Assembly: GCA_002469805.1 (NCBI GenBank) | Contig: DKNW01000079.1 | Location: 1-33,273, forward strand | Reading direction: 5' to 3' | Length of the DNA: 33,273 bases | Origin: Rhodobiaceae bacterium UBA7378 | GTDB taxonomy: Bacteria; Pseudomonadota; Alphaproteobacteria; RS24 | Shown here: piece after piece, positions 25,012 through 33,273 of the stretch | Numbering within the stretch: the stretch's first letter is position 1 | Layout of the letters: every line of letters starts with the position of its first letter | Program-made: the position numbers and the translations under genes | The notes under the pieces: model-generated | Databases searched by the model: none | Told to the model about the DNA's origin: nothing | Seen by the model: the letters and a program-made list of their open reading frames with translations, nothing else

Positions 25012-25419
25012 ATGAAAGTAGAAAACGCAGTTTACCCGAATGACGCGCAAATGAAGGGCTTTACCGAAGAAGATCACGGTAAACCGATTTATATGGTTAA
25101 CCTTCTCAAATTTAAGGATATTGCCGAATATCCTGATGGTCGGGAAACGGATTTATCTGGCCAAGAGGCCTATGCCATTTACGGTGCGGGTGTTACCAAA
25201 ATTATCACCAATCTCGGCGGCGACATGGTGTTTATGGGTAGCGTTGAGCGGCTGATGCTGGGCGAGGTTGAAGACCTTTGGGATCAGGTGGCGATTGCCA
25301 AATATCCCAACCGCAAAGCCATGCTCGATATGATGCTCTCGCCTGAATATGCCGAGATTTCACCACATCGCGATGCCGGACTTGCTGGTCAGCTTAATAT
25401 CGAGACGACTGGCCCCTAA
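25012..25419 (+). CDS. DUF1330 family protein
   Basis: This is a small protein of 135 residues. The DUF1330 hallmarks are GKPIYMVNLLKFKD, the central GGDMVFMGSVE, and WDQVAIAKYPNRKAMLDMMLSPEYAEISPHRDAGL near the C-terminus. The family adopts a dimeric alpha-beta barrel (ferredoxin-like) fold and has no settled biochemical role. No signal peptide is present, so it is probably cytosolic. The frame is open from 24970, but AGGAG at 25001-25005 points to ATG 25012, where family similarity begins. It is transcribed alone and converges on fadH with 32 bases between stops. A link with the fatty-acid or aldehyde metabolism of its neighbour is only a guess. Confidence 0.85.
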   Translation: MKVENAVYPNDAQMKGFTEEDHGKPIYMVNLLKFKDIAEYPDGRETDLSGQEAYAIYGAGVTKIITNLGGDMVFMGSVERLMLGEVEDLWDQVAIAKYPNRKAMLDMMLSPEYAEISPHRDAGLAGQLNIETTGP

Positions 25420-25451
25420 TCACCGAAAAATAGCCGATCATATAGCGCAGC

Positions 25452-27548
25452 TTAGATGGCAGCTGCCATATGGCTGGCCTGATAAATGGCAGCTTTGGCG
25501 TCTAGTTCCGCGGCTTCGAACGCGCCCCCGATAAGGTCGACAGGCAGATCGCGGGTTAGCGCGGCGTCGTAAAGTGCCCGCAGCGGCTCCTGACCAGCAC
25601 ATACGATGATGGTGTCGACATCGAGGCACTCAGGTTTGTTGTCGCGCAGGAAATGCAGGCCGCGATCATCAATTTTCAGATAATCAATGCTGTTCATCAT
25701 CTTGACCCCGCGCCGCGCCAAGGTCAGCCTATGGGTCCAGCCAGTGGTTTTGCCAAGGCCTTTACCCACCGCGGTTTCCTTGCGCTGCATTAAGAAAATT
25801 TCACGCGGGGCGCTGGCAACTTCCGGTTCGATACCGGTCACACCGCCACGCGGATGATTTTCAAAATCAATGCCCCATTCGCGGGCGAAAACCTCGACAT
25901 CTTCGGCACCTGACGGCCCGTCATGCGAAATAAAGTCAGCCACATCAAAACCGATGCCACCGGCGCCCATAATCGCAACCTTGCTGCCAACAGGTTTGTT
26001 GCCGCGCAAGGCATCGATATAGCCGATAACCGATGGGTGATCGATGCCTTCTAGATCTGGCGTGCGCGGTGAAATACCAGTGGCGATGACAATATGGTCA
26101 ACGTCGCTTTCAGCCAGCATATCGACATCAACCACAGTGTTCAGATGCAAGTTAATATCGAACTTTTCGATCATCCGGTTGTAATAGCGAAGTGTTTCGT
26201 AAAACTCTTCCTTGCCCGGTACGAGTTTCGCCAGATTAAACTGCCCGCCAATTTCGGCGGCAGCATCATACAAGCTGACGTTATGCCCCCGCTCGGCGGC
26301 AACCGTCGCATAGGCAAGTCCGGCAGGCCCGGCGCCTATGACGGCGATTTTCTTTGGATTATCCGTCGGTTCGTATTTCAACAGCGTTTCGTGGCACGCC
26401 CGCGGGTTGACGAGACAGGAGGTGGTTTTGCCCGAAAATGTATGGTCGAGGCAGGCCTGGTTACACGCGATGCAGGTATTAATCTCGTCGGCGCGGTTTT
26501 GGGCCGCTTTGTTCATAAACTGGCTGTCGGCGAGCATGGGCCGTGCCATTGATACCAGATCAGCATCGCCGCGAATGAGGACGTCTTCGGCCACTTGCGG
26601 CATGTTAATGCGGTTGGAGGTGATCACGGGGATCGAAACTTCGCCCCGTACGCGCGCTGTAACAGATGTAAACGCGGCGCGCGGCACCATGGTGGCAATC
26701 GTTGGCACGGATGCTTCATGCCAGGTGAAATGGGTAGAGATGATCGATGCACCTGCTTTTTCTAGTTCGCGCGACAACAACGCAACCTCATCCCAGCTCA
26801 TCCCGCCTTCCAGCATATCCATGCCGGCAATGCGGAATATGATGATGAAATCGTCTCCGACTTCAGCCCGACACCGCCGGACAACTTCAAGTGCAAAGCG
26901 CATGCGGTTTTCATATGAACCGCCATATTCGTCTGTGCGTCGGTTGGTTTTCTCGACCAGAAAAGTGGAAATGAGGTAACCGGCAGAACCGATAATTTCC
27001 ACGCCGTCATAACCGGCTTTTTTAGCAAGGCGCGCGCAATTTACATGGTCATTAATCTGTTTTTCGATGCCTTCGGCATCCAGTTCATTTGGCGCGAATT
27101 TATTGATGCGCGACTTGACAGCTGACGGCGCAACAAGGCCATCATTCATCGCAAGCGGGCCCATGTGTAGGATTTGCATGCAAATTTTGACGTCCGGGTC
27201 GGCGGTATGAACAGCGTCGGTAATCAGCTTATGACCGGCAGCCTCTTCGTCCGTAGATAGCTTGGATGCGGCGAATACGGCGGCACCGTTTTCGTCACGA
27301 AAAACAAGGCCACCTTCCTCATTGGGCGATATACCACCGGTTATGATCATGCCAACGCCACCTGCGGCACGTTCGGCGAAATAGGCCGCCATGCGCTCAA
27401 ATCCGTCAGGGCTTTCTTCAAGGCCGGTGTGCATGGAACCCATAATTGCCCGGTTTTTCAGTTTGGTAAAACCAAGGTCGAGGGGGGTGAAAAGATGCCG
27501 GTATTTCTCATGTCCCGGAAATTCAGACTGTTCTATTGCCGCACTCAT
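25452..27548 (-). CDS. fadH: 2,4-dienoyl-CoA reductase (NADPH), FMN/4Fe-4S/FAD type
   Basis: The 698-residue enzyme reduces 2,4-dienoyl-CoA during beta-oxidation of unsaturated fatty acids. The N-terminal Old Yellow Enzyme barrel has Tyr191 in IIGSAGYLI and His277 in TWHEASVPTIATMVPRAAF. These correspond to E. coli FadH Tyr166 and His252 with a constant offset of 25. The 4Fe-4S ligands are Cys359, Cys362, Cys366 and Cys378 in CIACNQACLDH and SCLVNPRACHE. The FAD/NADPH half begins at IAVIGAGPAG (401-410). The ending GGAFEAAELDAKAAI is FadH-like. One oddity is QILHMGP at 125-131, where the family normally has an H-x-G-R. The frame is open to 27602, but GGGAG upstream of ATG 27548 fixes the start. 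A related trimethylamine dehydrogenase-type function is less likely. Confidence 0.9.
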   Translation of the reverse strand: MSAAIEQSEFPGHEKYRHLFTPLDLGFTKLKNRAIMGSMHTGLEESPDGFERMAAYFAERAAGGVGMIITGGISPNEEGGLVFRDENGAAVFAASKLSTDEEAAGHKLITDAVHTADPDVKICMQILHMGPLAMNDGLVAPSAVKSRINKFAPNELDAEGIEKQINDHVNCARLAKKAGYDGVEIIGSAGYLISTFLVEKTNRRTDEYGGSYENRMRFALEVVRRCRAEVGDDFIIIFRIAGMDMLEGGMSWDEVALLSRELEKAGASIISTHFTWHEASVPTIATMVPRAAFTSVTARVRGEVSIPVITSNRINMPQVAEDVLIRGDADLVSMARPMLADSQFMNKAAQNRADEINTCIACNQACLDHTFSGKTTSCLVNPRACHETLLKYEPTDNPKKIAVIGAGPAGLAYATVAAERGHNVSLYDAAAEIGGQFNLAKLVPGKEEFYETLRYYNRMIEKFDINLHLNTVVDVDMLAESDVDHIVIATGISPRTPDLEGIDHPSVIGYIDALRGNKPVGSKVAIMGAGGIGFDVADFISHDGPSGAEDVEVFAREWGIDFENHPRGGVTGIEPEVASAPREIFLMQRKETAVGKGLGKTTGWTHRLTLARRGVKMMNSIDYLKIDDRGLHFLRDNKPECLDVDTIIVCAGQEPLRALYDAALTRDLPVDLIGGAFEAAELDAKAAIYQASHMAAAI

Positions 27549-27573
27549 AAAACTCTCCCATTTTGCAAGATGT

Positions 27574-27602
27574 AGGATAGGCTGACGTGGCGGCAAGGGC
27601 AA
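27574..27602 (-). promoter_or_regulatory. Candidate fadH promoter
   Basis: On the minus strand TTGCCC (27597-27602) and TATCCT (27574-27579) are 17 bases apart, each matching four consensus positions. Transcription would start roughly 20 bases before the ATG at 27548 and retain the GGGAG ribosome binding site. Confidence 0.35.
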
Positions 27603-27678
27603 GATTGTAGATTGTTCCGGCCATATTGCAGGGGACGAAGCGGGCCGTTAAGGTCGGGCAACGATGAGGGATAGACAA

Positions 27679-29427
27679 ATGGTCAAGCCGCAACAAACAG
27701 CATCCGCGATTATTTTCGGCGTGTTTTTGACGTTGCTGGCGCCATTTATCGCGCTCCAACTTGATCACTTGCGCTATCACTGGCGGTTGGCCTCGAACGA
27801 TGTAGTGGGCGGTAAAGCCATGGTGGTGAGCGCCCACGGGTTGGCATCGGAGGTTGGCCGCGATGTGTTGGCCGCGGGCGGCAATGCTTTTGATGCTGCG
27901 ATTGCGGTGCATTTTGCGCTGGCGGTTGTCTATCAGCAGGCAGGCAATATAGGCGGCGGCGGTTTCATGGTTTACAGGCTTGCTGACGGGCAAACCGGCG
28001 CGCTTGATTTTCGTGAAAAAGCGCCGATTGCGGCTTATCGCGATATGTATCTGGATGCTGATGGTAATGTCATAAAAGGCGCTAGCCTTCGCGGGCATCT
28101 GGCAGTTGGCGTGCCGGGTGCGGTCGCTGGCATGGTTGCCGCGCATGAAAAATTCGGGTCTCGTTCGTGGCCCGAACTAATCGCACCCGCGATTGAGCTG
28201 GCGCGCGAGGGGTTTGAGATGTCGCCCAAGGGCGCGCGCATGTTTAATCGTTACCAGGCTGATTTTCGTGCCTTAAACAATTATGAGCCGCGCGTGCTCC
28301 GCCCTGATGGTTGGACGCCTGGCGATATAGCGCGCTTTCCTGCGCTTGCTGATACGCTGGCGCGGATAGCCGAAAACGGGCGTGACGGTTTTTACAAAGG
28401 CCCAACGGCGCGCATGATTGTGACCGAAATGGAAGCCGGTGGTGGCATGATTACCCAAGCAGATCTCGATGCGTATCAACCGGTCTGGCGTGATCCGGTG
28501 ACTTTTTCCTATCGGGACCACGAAATTACCTCTATGCCGCCGCCCTCAAGTGGCGGGGTCGCGCTGGCGCAATTATTGAAGGGTGCAGAAGCCTATAATG
28601 TTCGCCGGATGGGTCATAATTCGGCGGCGCATATTCACATGATGGTCGAACTCGAACGCCGCGCCTATGCTGACCGAGCCAGTTATCTGGGAGATCCTGA
28701 TTTTGTGCCGGTGCCTGTCGCGCGGTTGACGTCAGACGCGTATATTGCCGGTCGCATGGCCGCCATCCGCTCGTGGGAGAAAACCGATAGCAAGACCGTA
28801 CGCGAGGGTCATGTCGACCGCGTCGAAAGCGTTGAAACCACGCACATCTCTATCGTCGATGCGGCGGGCAATGCCGTTTCGCTCACGACGACTCTGAACG
28901 GAAATTTTGGCGCCAAAGTAGTGGTCAAGGATGCTGGTTTTTTCCTCAACAATGAAATGGATGATTTTGCCATTAAGCCCGACCACGCCAATCAGTTCGG
29001 GCTGTTGGGCAATGCGCAAAACGCGGTGGCACCGCAAAAGCGCATGCTGTCGTCAATGACGCCGACCATCGTTACCAAGGACGGTGATCTGCGCCTCGTC
29101 GTGGGTACGCCGGGGGGTGCCACGATTATTACAACGGTTTTCCAGACGATTATGAATGTCGTCGATTTTGGGATGACGGCACAACAAAGCGTGAATGCGC
29201 GAAAAGTGCATAGCCAATGGCAGCCCGACCTTGTGATGTTGGAACGCGGTACGCTAAGCGTGCCGAGCATGATAGGGCTGATGCGGCGTGGGCATAAGCT
29301 GTATGCATGGCCGCGCTTCAAATACGAACTGGGGCGTGTCGAGGCGGTCCTGATTGACGCTGACCGCACGCGGCTCGGGGCGGCAGATTATACCCGCGGC
29401 GAAGATGACCGCGCGCTTGGGTTTTGA
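27679..29427 (+). CDS. ggt: Gamma-glutamyltransferase, membrane-anchored N-terminus
   Basis: The proenzyme of 582 residues (from ATG 27679) cleaves or transfers the gamma-glutamyl group of glutathione outside the cytoplasm. A hydrophobic segment at about 9-27 is a signal peptide or uncleaved anchor, with no clear AxA site. Family blocks are ASEVGRDVLAAGGNAFDAA, GNIGGGGFM, NEMDDFAIKP and GTPGGATIITTVFQ. Self-cleavage is expected before the nucleophile Thr388 in VETTHISIVD. ATG 27664 is also in frame. I prefer 27679 because GAGGGA lies seven bases ahead and the shorter n-region suits a signal sequence. It is divergent from fadH. Cephalosporin acylase-like relatives are a less likely alternative. 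Confidence 0.92.
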   Translation: MVKPQQTASAIIFGVFLTLLAPFIALQLDHLRYHWRLASNDVVGGKAMVVSAHGLASEVGRDVLAAGGNAFDAAIAVHFALAVVYQQAGNIGGGGFMVYRLADGQTGALDFREKAPIAAYRDMYLDADGNVIKGASLRGHLAVGVPGAVAGMVAAHEKFGSRSWPELIAPAIELAREGFEMSPKGARMFNRYQADFRALNNYEPRVLRPDGWTPGDIARFPALADTLARIAENGRDGFYKGPTARMIVTEMEAGGGMITQADLDAYQPVWRDPVTFSYRDHEITSMPPPSSGGVALAQLLKGAEAYNVRRMGHNSAAHIHMMVELERRAYADRASYLGDPDFVPVPVARLTSDAYIAGRMAAIRSWEKTDSKTVREGHVDRVESVETTHISIVDAAGNAVSLTTTLNGNFGAKVVVKDAGFFLNNEMDDFAIKPDHANQFGLLGNAQNAVAPQKRMLSSMTPTIVTKDGDLRLVVGTPGGATIITTVFQTIMNVVDFGMTAQQSVNARKVHSQWQPDLVMLERGTLSVPSMIGLMRRGHKLYAWPRFKYELGRVEAVLIDADRTRLGAADYTRGEDDRALGF

Positions 29428-29515
29428 TCTAGCTGGTGATGCAAAGCCCGCATATTGAATTTTTCCGATAGACGCGGCATTGTCGCGCCACAAAACGTCA
29501 TCCGAGCGATGGCAC

Positions 29516-30535
29516 ATGAATGACGCAACGCAAGCAGTAAAGCGAATGATGAAACAGCAAACCGACATAGATGTGCCGCTACCGCCGCCGGATCGTCCGG
29601 TCGTGGTCGCTGCGTTTTATCGTTTTGTCGCGCTGCCTGATTTCGAGGCCGTGCAAGCTAGCTTGCAAAAATTCTGTGATGGACAGGGCATTTTGGGCAC
29701 AATATTGCTGGCACCCGAAGGCATTAACGGCACAGTATCCGGCAATCATCAGGCGCTAGTGGCGCTGCGGATTTGGCTTGAGGACGACGCGCGCTTTGCC
29801 GGTCTTATGCCGAAATATAGCTTCGCCGATGCGCCGGCCTTTTATCGCATGAAGGTAAGGTTGAAGCAGGAAATCGTGACCATGGGGCAGGCTGACATCG
29901 ACCCCGAGAATAGCGTTGGCACTTATGTTACGCCAGATGCATGGAACGCCCTGATACGCCAGCCCGACACGCTGGTCATTGATACGCGCAATCGCTACGA
30001 GGTTGCGATTGGCACGTTTGAAAACGCTGTCGATCCGCAAACCGCATCGTTTCGGGATTTTCCAGCCTGGATAGAAAACTACCTTGCGGATATTCCCACC
30101 GATGAGCAGCCGAAAAATATCGCAATGTTTTGTACTGGCGGTATTCGCTGCGAGAAGGCGACATCGTTTTTGCGCGCGCGTGGTTTCGAGAATGTGTTTC
30201 ATCTGGAGGGCGGCATTTTGAAATATCTCGAAACCGTTCCCGCCGAAGACAGCACGTGGCAGGGGGAGTGTTTTGTGTTTGACCAGCGTGTGTCGGTCAA
30301 ACATGGGCTGGCGCCGGGTGCTTATGATATGTGCCATGCGTGCCGTATGCCCTTAACGGCGGCACAAAAGCAGTTGGACAGTTTTGAACATGGGGTAAGC
30401 TGCCTGCATTGTATCACGACGCATGACGATGCCGATCGCGCCCGTTTTCGCGAGCGCCAGAAGCAAATTCGCCTATCAAAACTGCGCGGCCATGCCCATA
30501 TTGGCAAGGCGGCGCGGCAAAACCCCGAAATCTGA
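29516..30535 (+). CDS. trhO: tRNA uridine(34) hydroxylase, rhodanese type (TrhO/YceA)
   Basis: The 339-residue protein belongs to the YceA family, which makes 5-hydroxyuridine at tRNA position 34 in an oxygen-dependent reaction. An N-terminal ferredoxin-like domain (VVAAFYRFVALPDFEA, LLAPEGINGTV) precedes the rhodanese domain. The active-site Cys206 lies in FCTGGIRCEKATSFL. A C-terminal pair of CxxC motifs (CHAC and CLHC) probably binds zinc. The frame is open upstream to a TTG at 29480, but the first ATG is 29516. No good Shine-Dalgarno is visible, so the start is moderately certain. The 14-base gap to the next gene suggests co-transcription with the GST-like protein. Some relatives are annotated only as sulfurtransferases. 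Confidence 0.92.
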   Translation: MNDATQAVKRMMKQQTDIDVPLPPPDRPVVVAAFYRFVALPDFEAVQASLQKFCDGQGILGTILLAPEGINGTVSGNHQALVALRIWLEDDARFAGLMPKYSFADAPAFYRMKVRLKQEIVTMGQADIDPENSVGTYVTPDAWNALIRQPDTLVIDTRNRYEVAIGTFENAVDPQTASFRDFPAWIENYLADIPTDEQPKNIAMFCTGGIRCEKATSFLRARGFENVFHLEGGILKYLETVPAEDSTWQGECFVFDQRVSVKHGLAPGAYDMCHACRMPLTAAQKQLDSFEHGVSCLHCITTHDDADRARFRERQKQIRLSKLRGHAHIGKAARQNPEI

Positions 30536-30549
30536 TGCCGCGTAATTAG

Positions 30550-31263
30550 ATGACACAAAACGAGATGAGCCAGCAGCGGGAAGCTAAGGATACAGAAGGG
30601 CAAACCCTGCCAATACTGTATAGCTTCCGCCGTTGCCCTTATGCCATGCGCGCACGTATCGCCTTGGGCGTTGCCGGCATTGCATGCGAATTGCGTGAAG
30701 TTCTATTGCGCGACAAGCCGCAAGAAATGCTAGCACTGTCGGCGAAGGGAACCGTACCCGTGCTGCATCTGGCGGGCGGCGAGGTTATCGATGAAAGCCT
30801 TGATGTGATGCATTGGGCGCTGGCCCAGCATGATCCCTTGGGCTGGCTTGCCGCACCTGATCCGCACGGATGGGTAGCGGTTTTTGACGCGGACTTTAAA
30901 CACCATCTGGACAGATATAAATATACGAGCCGTTATGCGGGTGCAGAAGCCGAAGTGCATAAGCAAGCGGCACGCGATATTTTAGTGGCCCTTGATCCGC
31001 ATTTGGAAGCGGGGTGGGTTGGCGGCGCACGGCCCGGATTTACCGACGTTGCCGTGTTGCCATTTGTGCGCCAGTACAGAATTGCCGATCCGGTCTGGTT
31101 TGATAAGGATTTGGGCCTACTGCATGTGCAGGCATGGCTAGACAAATTTCTCACTTGGCCGGTATTTGAAGCGGTTATGGAAAAATACGCCCGCTGGCAA
31201 CCGGGCGCGTCGGGCGTGGTTTTTGCGCCAGAGCTGTTGGCGCATACGCAAAACCTGTCCTAA
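30550..31263 (+). CDS. Glutathione S-transferase-like protein
   Basis: The 237-residue product starts with a thioredoxin-like GST N-domain. SFRRCPYAMRARIAL places a catalytic-type Cys29 at the position used by omega- and beta-like GSTs, and GTVPVLHLAGGEVIDESLDVMHW gives the cis-Pro and the Ser-containing glutathione gamma-glutamyl contact (ES). An all-helical C-domain follows (about 100-225). Thiol transferase or glutathionyl-reductase chemistry is more likely than classic conjugation because of the Cys. The first ATG follows trhO by 14 bases. A second ATG at 30565 is also possible, and neither has a clear ribosome binding site. A pair of alternative hairpins covers the stop codon. Confidence 0.82.
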   Translation: MTQNEMSQQREAKDTEGQTLPILYSFRRCPYAMRARIALGVAGIACELREVLLRDKPQEMLALSAKGTVPVLHLAGGEVIDESLDVMHWALAQHDPLGWLAAPDPHGWVAVFDADFKHHLDRYKYTSRYAGAEAEVHKQAARDILVALDPHLEAGWVGGARPGFTDVAVLPFVRQYRIADPVWFDKDLGLLHVQAWLDKFLTWPVFEAVMEKYARWQPGASGVVFAPELLAHTQNLS

Positions 31264-31280
31264 CGAAAACAGGTTAGGGC
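31252..31280 (+). repeat. Two overlapping, mutually exclusive stem-loops at the GST stop
   Basis: Stem A pairs AACCTGT (31252-31258) with ACAGGTT (31269-31275). Stem B pairs GTCCTAAC (31257-31264) with GTTAGGGC (31273-31280), eight pairs including one G-U. They share bases and cannot form together. No T-run follows on the plus strand, so neither looks like a standard intrinsic terminator. They lie 46 or more bases upstream of the alkylsulfatase ATG. Confidence 0.5.
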
Positions 31281-31325
31281 AAAGAAGAAGACTATGGGAT
31301 TTTTGAGTGAAACCGGGAGAAACGC

Positions 31326-33269
31326 ATGAAACGTCTAATAATTGCTGCATCACTTATTTTGATTACGCAACCAGTGATTGCGGGAAAGCCAGCGACACAG
31401 GCGACCAAAGAGGCGCAAGCCGCGGTATTAACGAGCCTACCGTTTGACGATACCGAAGACTTCACGCGCGCCAAGCGTGGTCTGATTGCGCGTCCAGACC
31501 CACTGATCGTTAAGGATGATGATGGCAATGTGATCTGGGATATGAGCCGGTATGATTATCTGAATGGCCCGCGCCCCGATACGGTAAATCCAAGCTTGTG
31601 GCGACAGGCCCAGCTCAATGCAATTTACGGCCTATTTCAGGTTACCGACCGCATCTATCAGGTACGCGGGTTCGATCTCGCCAATATGACCCTGATCGAG
31701 GGTGATACGGGCTGGATTATTGTTGACCCACTGACGGCAACTGAAACCGTCCGGGCGGCTATGAAAGTCGTCGACGAGCATCTGGGCAAGCGACCGGTGA
31801 AAGCGATTTTGTCAACGCATAGCCACGCCGATCATTTTGGTGGTATTCGCGCGCTGGCAAATGAAGAAGATCTGGCGTCTGGCAAAATCCGGTTTGTCGC
31901 GCCGGAGAATTTCGTGCAGGAAACGGCGAGTGAAAACGTCATTGCCGGCAATGCAATGGGTCGGCGGGCGTCTTATATGTTTGGCAATCTTTTGCCATCT
32001 ACGACCAAGGGCAATGTCGATAGCGGGCTCGGCAAAGGGGTGGCGTTTGGTACAATCTCCCTGCTGACCCCGACCGATACTATTTCGGCAACGGGTCAAA
32101 AGCTGGTGCTGGATGGGGTGACATTCGAATTTCAGCATACGCCCGGCGCGGAAGCGCCTGCAGAGTTTATTTTCTATTTGCCGGAATTAAACGCGCTGTG
32201 CCTTGCCGAAGAAGTAAACGCCGTGATGCATAATCTGTACACGCCGCGCGGAGCCAAAACCCGCGATGCGCTTATTTGGTCGCGCCATCTCACCGACACG
32301 CTTGAGCTATATGGTGATCGGATGGACCTGGCGTTTGGCAGCCATCACTGGCCGCGCTGGGGGCGCGAGGAAGCCAAGGAATACATCGCCAAGCAACGCG
32401 ACATGTACCGTTTCATGCACGACCAGACCGTGCGCTTGATGAATGGTGGGCATACGCCGACAGAGATTTCCAACATGCTGGATTTACCGCCAAGTTTGCG
32501 GCAGGAATTTTACAACCGCAATTATTACGGCACGGTGAGCCATAATGTGCGCGCCGTCTATAATTTCTATCTGGGTTATTTCGATGCGATCCCGGCGAAT
32601 CTCAATCCGATGGCCCCTGTTGAACGCGGCAAAAAATATGTTGCACTGGCGGGCGGTGCTGATGGCGTAATGGAAAAAGCTACTGTGGCTTTCGAGACGG
32701 GCGAATATCGCTGGGTGGCGGAACTGCTCAACCATCTCGTCTTCGCTGATCCTGAAAATGAAGCGGCGAAGAAACTGCTGGCTGACGCTTATGAGCAGAT
32801 GGGTTATCAGGCTGAAAGCGGGCCGTGGCGCAATTTCTATCTGACCGGCGCACAAGAACTGCGTAAGGGCATTTTGAAGCCTGAACGGGTGCGCACGGTA
32901 AGCCCGGATCTGATTGCCAGCGTACCGACCTCAATGTTTCTGGATTTCATGGGCGTTCGGTTTGATCCGAAAGACGCCGATGATTTGGAGATTAAAATCA
33001 ATCTTGATTTCACGGATACTGATGAGCAATTTGTCCTCGCGCTCGACAATAGCGTGCTGAACAATATTCCCAACAAACAAGACCCTGAGGCAAATGCCAG
33101 CTTGCGTTTGACCCGCGCCCTGTTCAATCGCGTGGCACTGGGGGAGACAAGTTTTGCGAAGGAAATTGTTATGGGTAATGTCAAAGTATCAGGCAATCCA
33201 CTGGCGCTGGCGCGGGTGTTTGGACGTCTGGAAACCTTTGATCCTTGGTTTAATATTGTGACGCCATAA
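31326..33269 (+). CDS. Secreted alkyl sulfatase, SdsA1/YjcS (metallo-beta-lactamase fold)
   Basis: The 647-residue protein has a Sec signal peptide (hydrophobic 4-18, ending PVIAG). It belongs to the SdsA1/YjcS/BDS1 linear alkylsulfatases, which hydrolyse primary alkyl sulfates such as SDS in the periplasm. The metallo-beta-lactamase domain has THSHADHFGG with His165, His167, Asp169 and His170. LAEEVNAVMHNLYTPRGA around 293-310 and GSHHWPRWG at 338-346 supply further ligands. An alpha-helical dimerisation domain follows (KYVALAGGADGVMEKATVAFETGEYRWVAEL onward), and the last 120 or so residues are an SCP2-like alkyl-chain binding domain. GGGAG at 31315-31319 precedes the ATG. The whole gene is inside the window. 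It may share transcription with trhO and the GST or have its own start within the 62-base gap. Confidence 0.93.
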   Translation: MKRLIIAASLILITQPVIAGKPATQATKEAQAAVLTSLPFDDTEDFTRAKRGLIARPDPLIVKDDDGNVIWDMSRYDYLNGPRPDTVNPSLWRQAQLNAIYGLFQVTDRIYQVRGFDLANMTLIEGDTGWIIVDPLTATETVRAAMKVVDEHLGKRPVKAILSTHSHADHFGGIRALANEEDLASGKIRFVAPENFVQETASENVIAGNAMGRRASYMFGNLLPSTTKGNVDSGLGKGVAFGTISLLTPTDTISATGQKLVLDGVTFEFQHTPGAEAPAEFIFYLPELNALCLAEEVNAVMHNLYTPRGAKTRDALIWSRHLTDTLELYGDRMDLAFGSHHWPRWGREEAKEYIAKQRDMYRFMHDQTVRLMNGGHTPTEISNMLDLPPSLRQEFYNRNYYGTVSHNVRAVYNFYLGYFDAIPANLNPMAPVERGKKYVALAGGADGVMEKATVAFETGEYRWVAELLNHLVFADPENEAAKKLLADAYEQMGYQAESGPWRNFYLTGAQELRKGILKPERVRTVSPDLIASVPTSMFLDFMGVRFDPKDADDLEIKINLDFTDTDEQFVLALDNSVLNNIPNKQDPEANASLRLTRALFNRVALGETSFAKEIVMGNVKVSGNPLALARVFGRLETFDPWFNIVTP

Positions 33270-33273
33270 AACG

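Noticed and set aside
1..33273. Mobile elements, CRISPR arrays, prophage, defence or biosynthetic clusters
   Set aside because: I looked for transposase or integrase motifs, regularly spaced repeats and unfamiliar multi-gene modules and saw none; nearly every gene belongs to a known core family.

Overview
This window reads as a core-genome stretch from a Gram-negative alphaproteobacterium, probably marine or aquatic. The evidence is an MlaA-type outer-membrane lipoprotein, an ArsR-methyltransferase regulator in front of metF-metH, a class II DAHP synthase, a short GluRS of the alphaproteobacterial second-copy type, a short 'archaeal-type' Psd and a fused HyuA-HyuB protein. The order or genus cannot be fixed from this sequence. 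Gene density is high, the longest gap is about 220 bases, many genes overlap by 4 bases, and I see no insertion sequence, phage gene, integrase, CRISPR array or toxin-antitoxin pair.

Left part (1-9618). The 5' end of an mlaA-like gene runs off the left edge on the minus strand. Divergent from it is a methionine operon on the plus strand: an ArsR-type regulator fused to a SAM-methyltransferase domain (SahR-like), metF and full-length cobalamin-dependent metH. Its promoter has a perfect -35 box and a 16-bp palindrome lying inside the spacer. metH ends in a CTAG that is also the stop of the convergent HyuA-HyuB (5-oxoprolinase/hydantoinase) gene.

Centre (9695-20224). A tightly overlapped operon carries a TerB-DnaJ (DjlA-like) protein, rpiA, glutathione reductase and a DUF374 acyltransferase. 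Next comes aroG class II on the minus strand. Glutamine-dependent NAD synthetase, GluRS and citramalate synthase then run in series on the plus strand, followed by psd with its own plausible promoter.

Right part (20235-33269). An RND efflux permease and adaptor and a tRNA-Gln(CUG) lie on the minus strand. A DUF1330 protein converges on a FadH-type 2,4-dienoyl-CoA reductase. Gamma-glutamyltransferase, the tRNA hydroxylase TrhO, a glutathione S-transferase-like protein and a secreted SdsA1-type alkylsulfatase finish the window on the plus strand.

Four genes touch glutathione or the gamma-glutamyl cycle (oxoprolinase, gor, ggt, GST), but they are dispersed and not one operon. I did not find a convincing undescribed multi-gene system. 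The most worthwhile leads are regulatory or small: the nested SahR-like operator, -10 boxes six bases from start codons, a 20-bp tandem repeat upstream of tRNA-Gln, a dyad upstream of the DUF1330 gene, and two mutually exclusive hairpins before the alkylsulfatase gene. Residue-level oddities are the Pro replacing the usual Arg in FadH and the missing zinc-site cysteines in GluRS.
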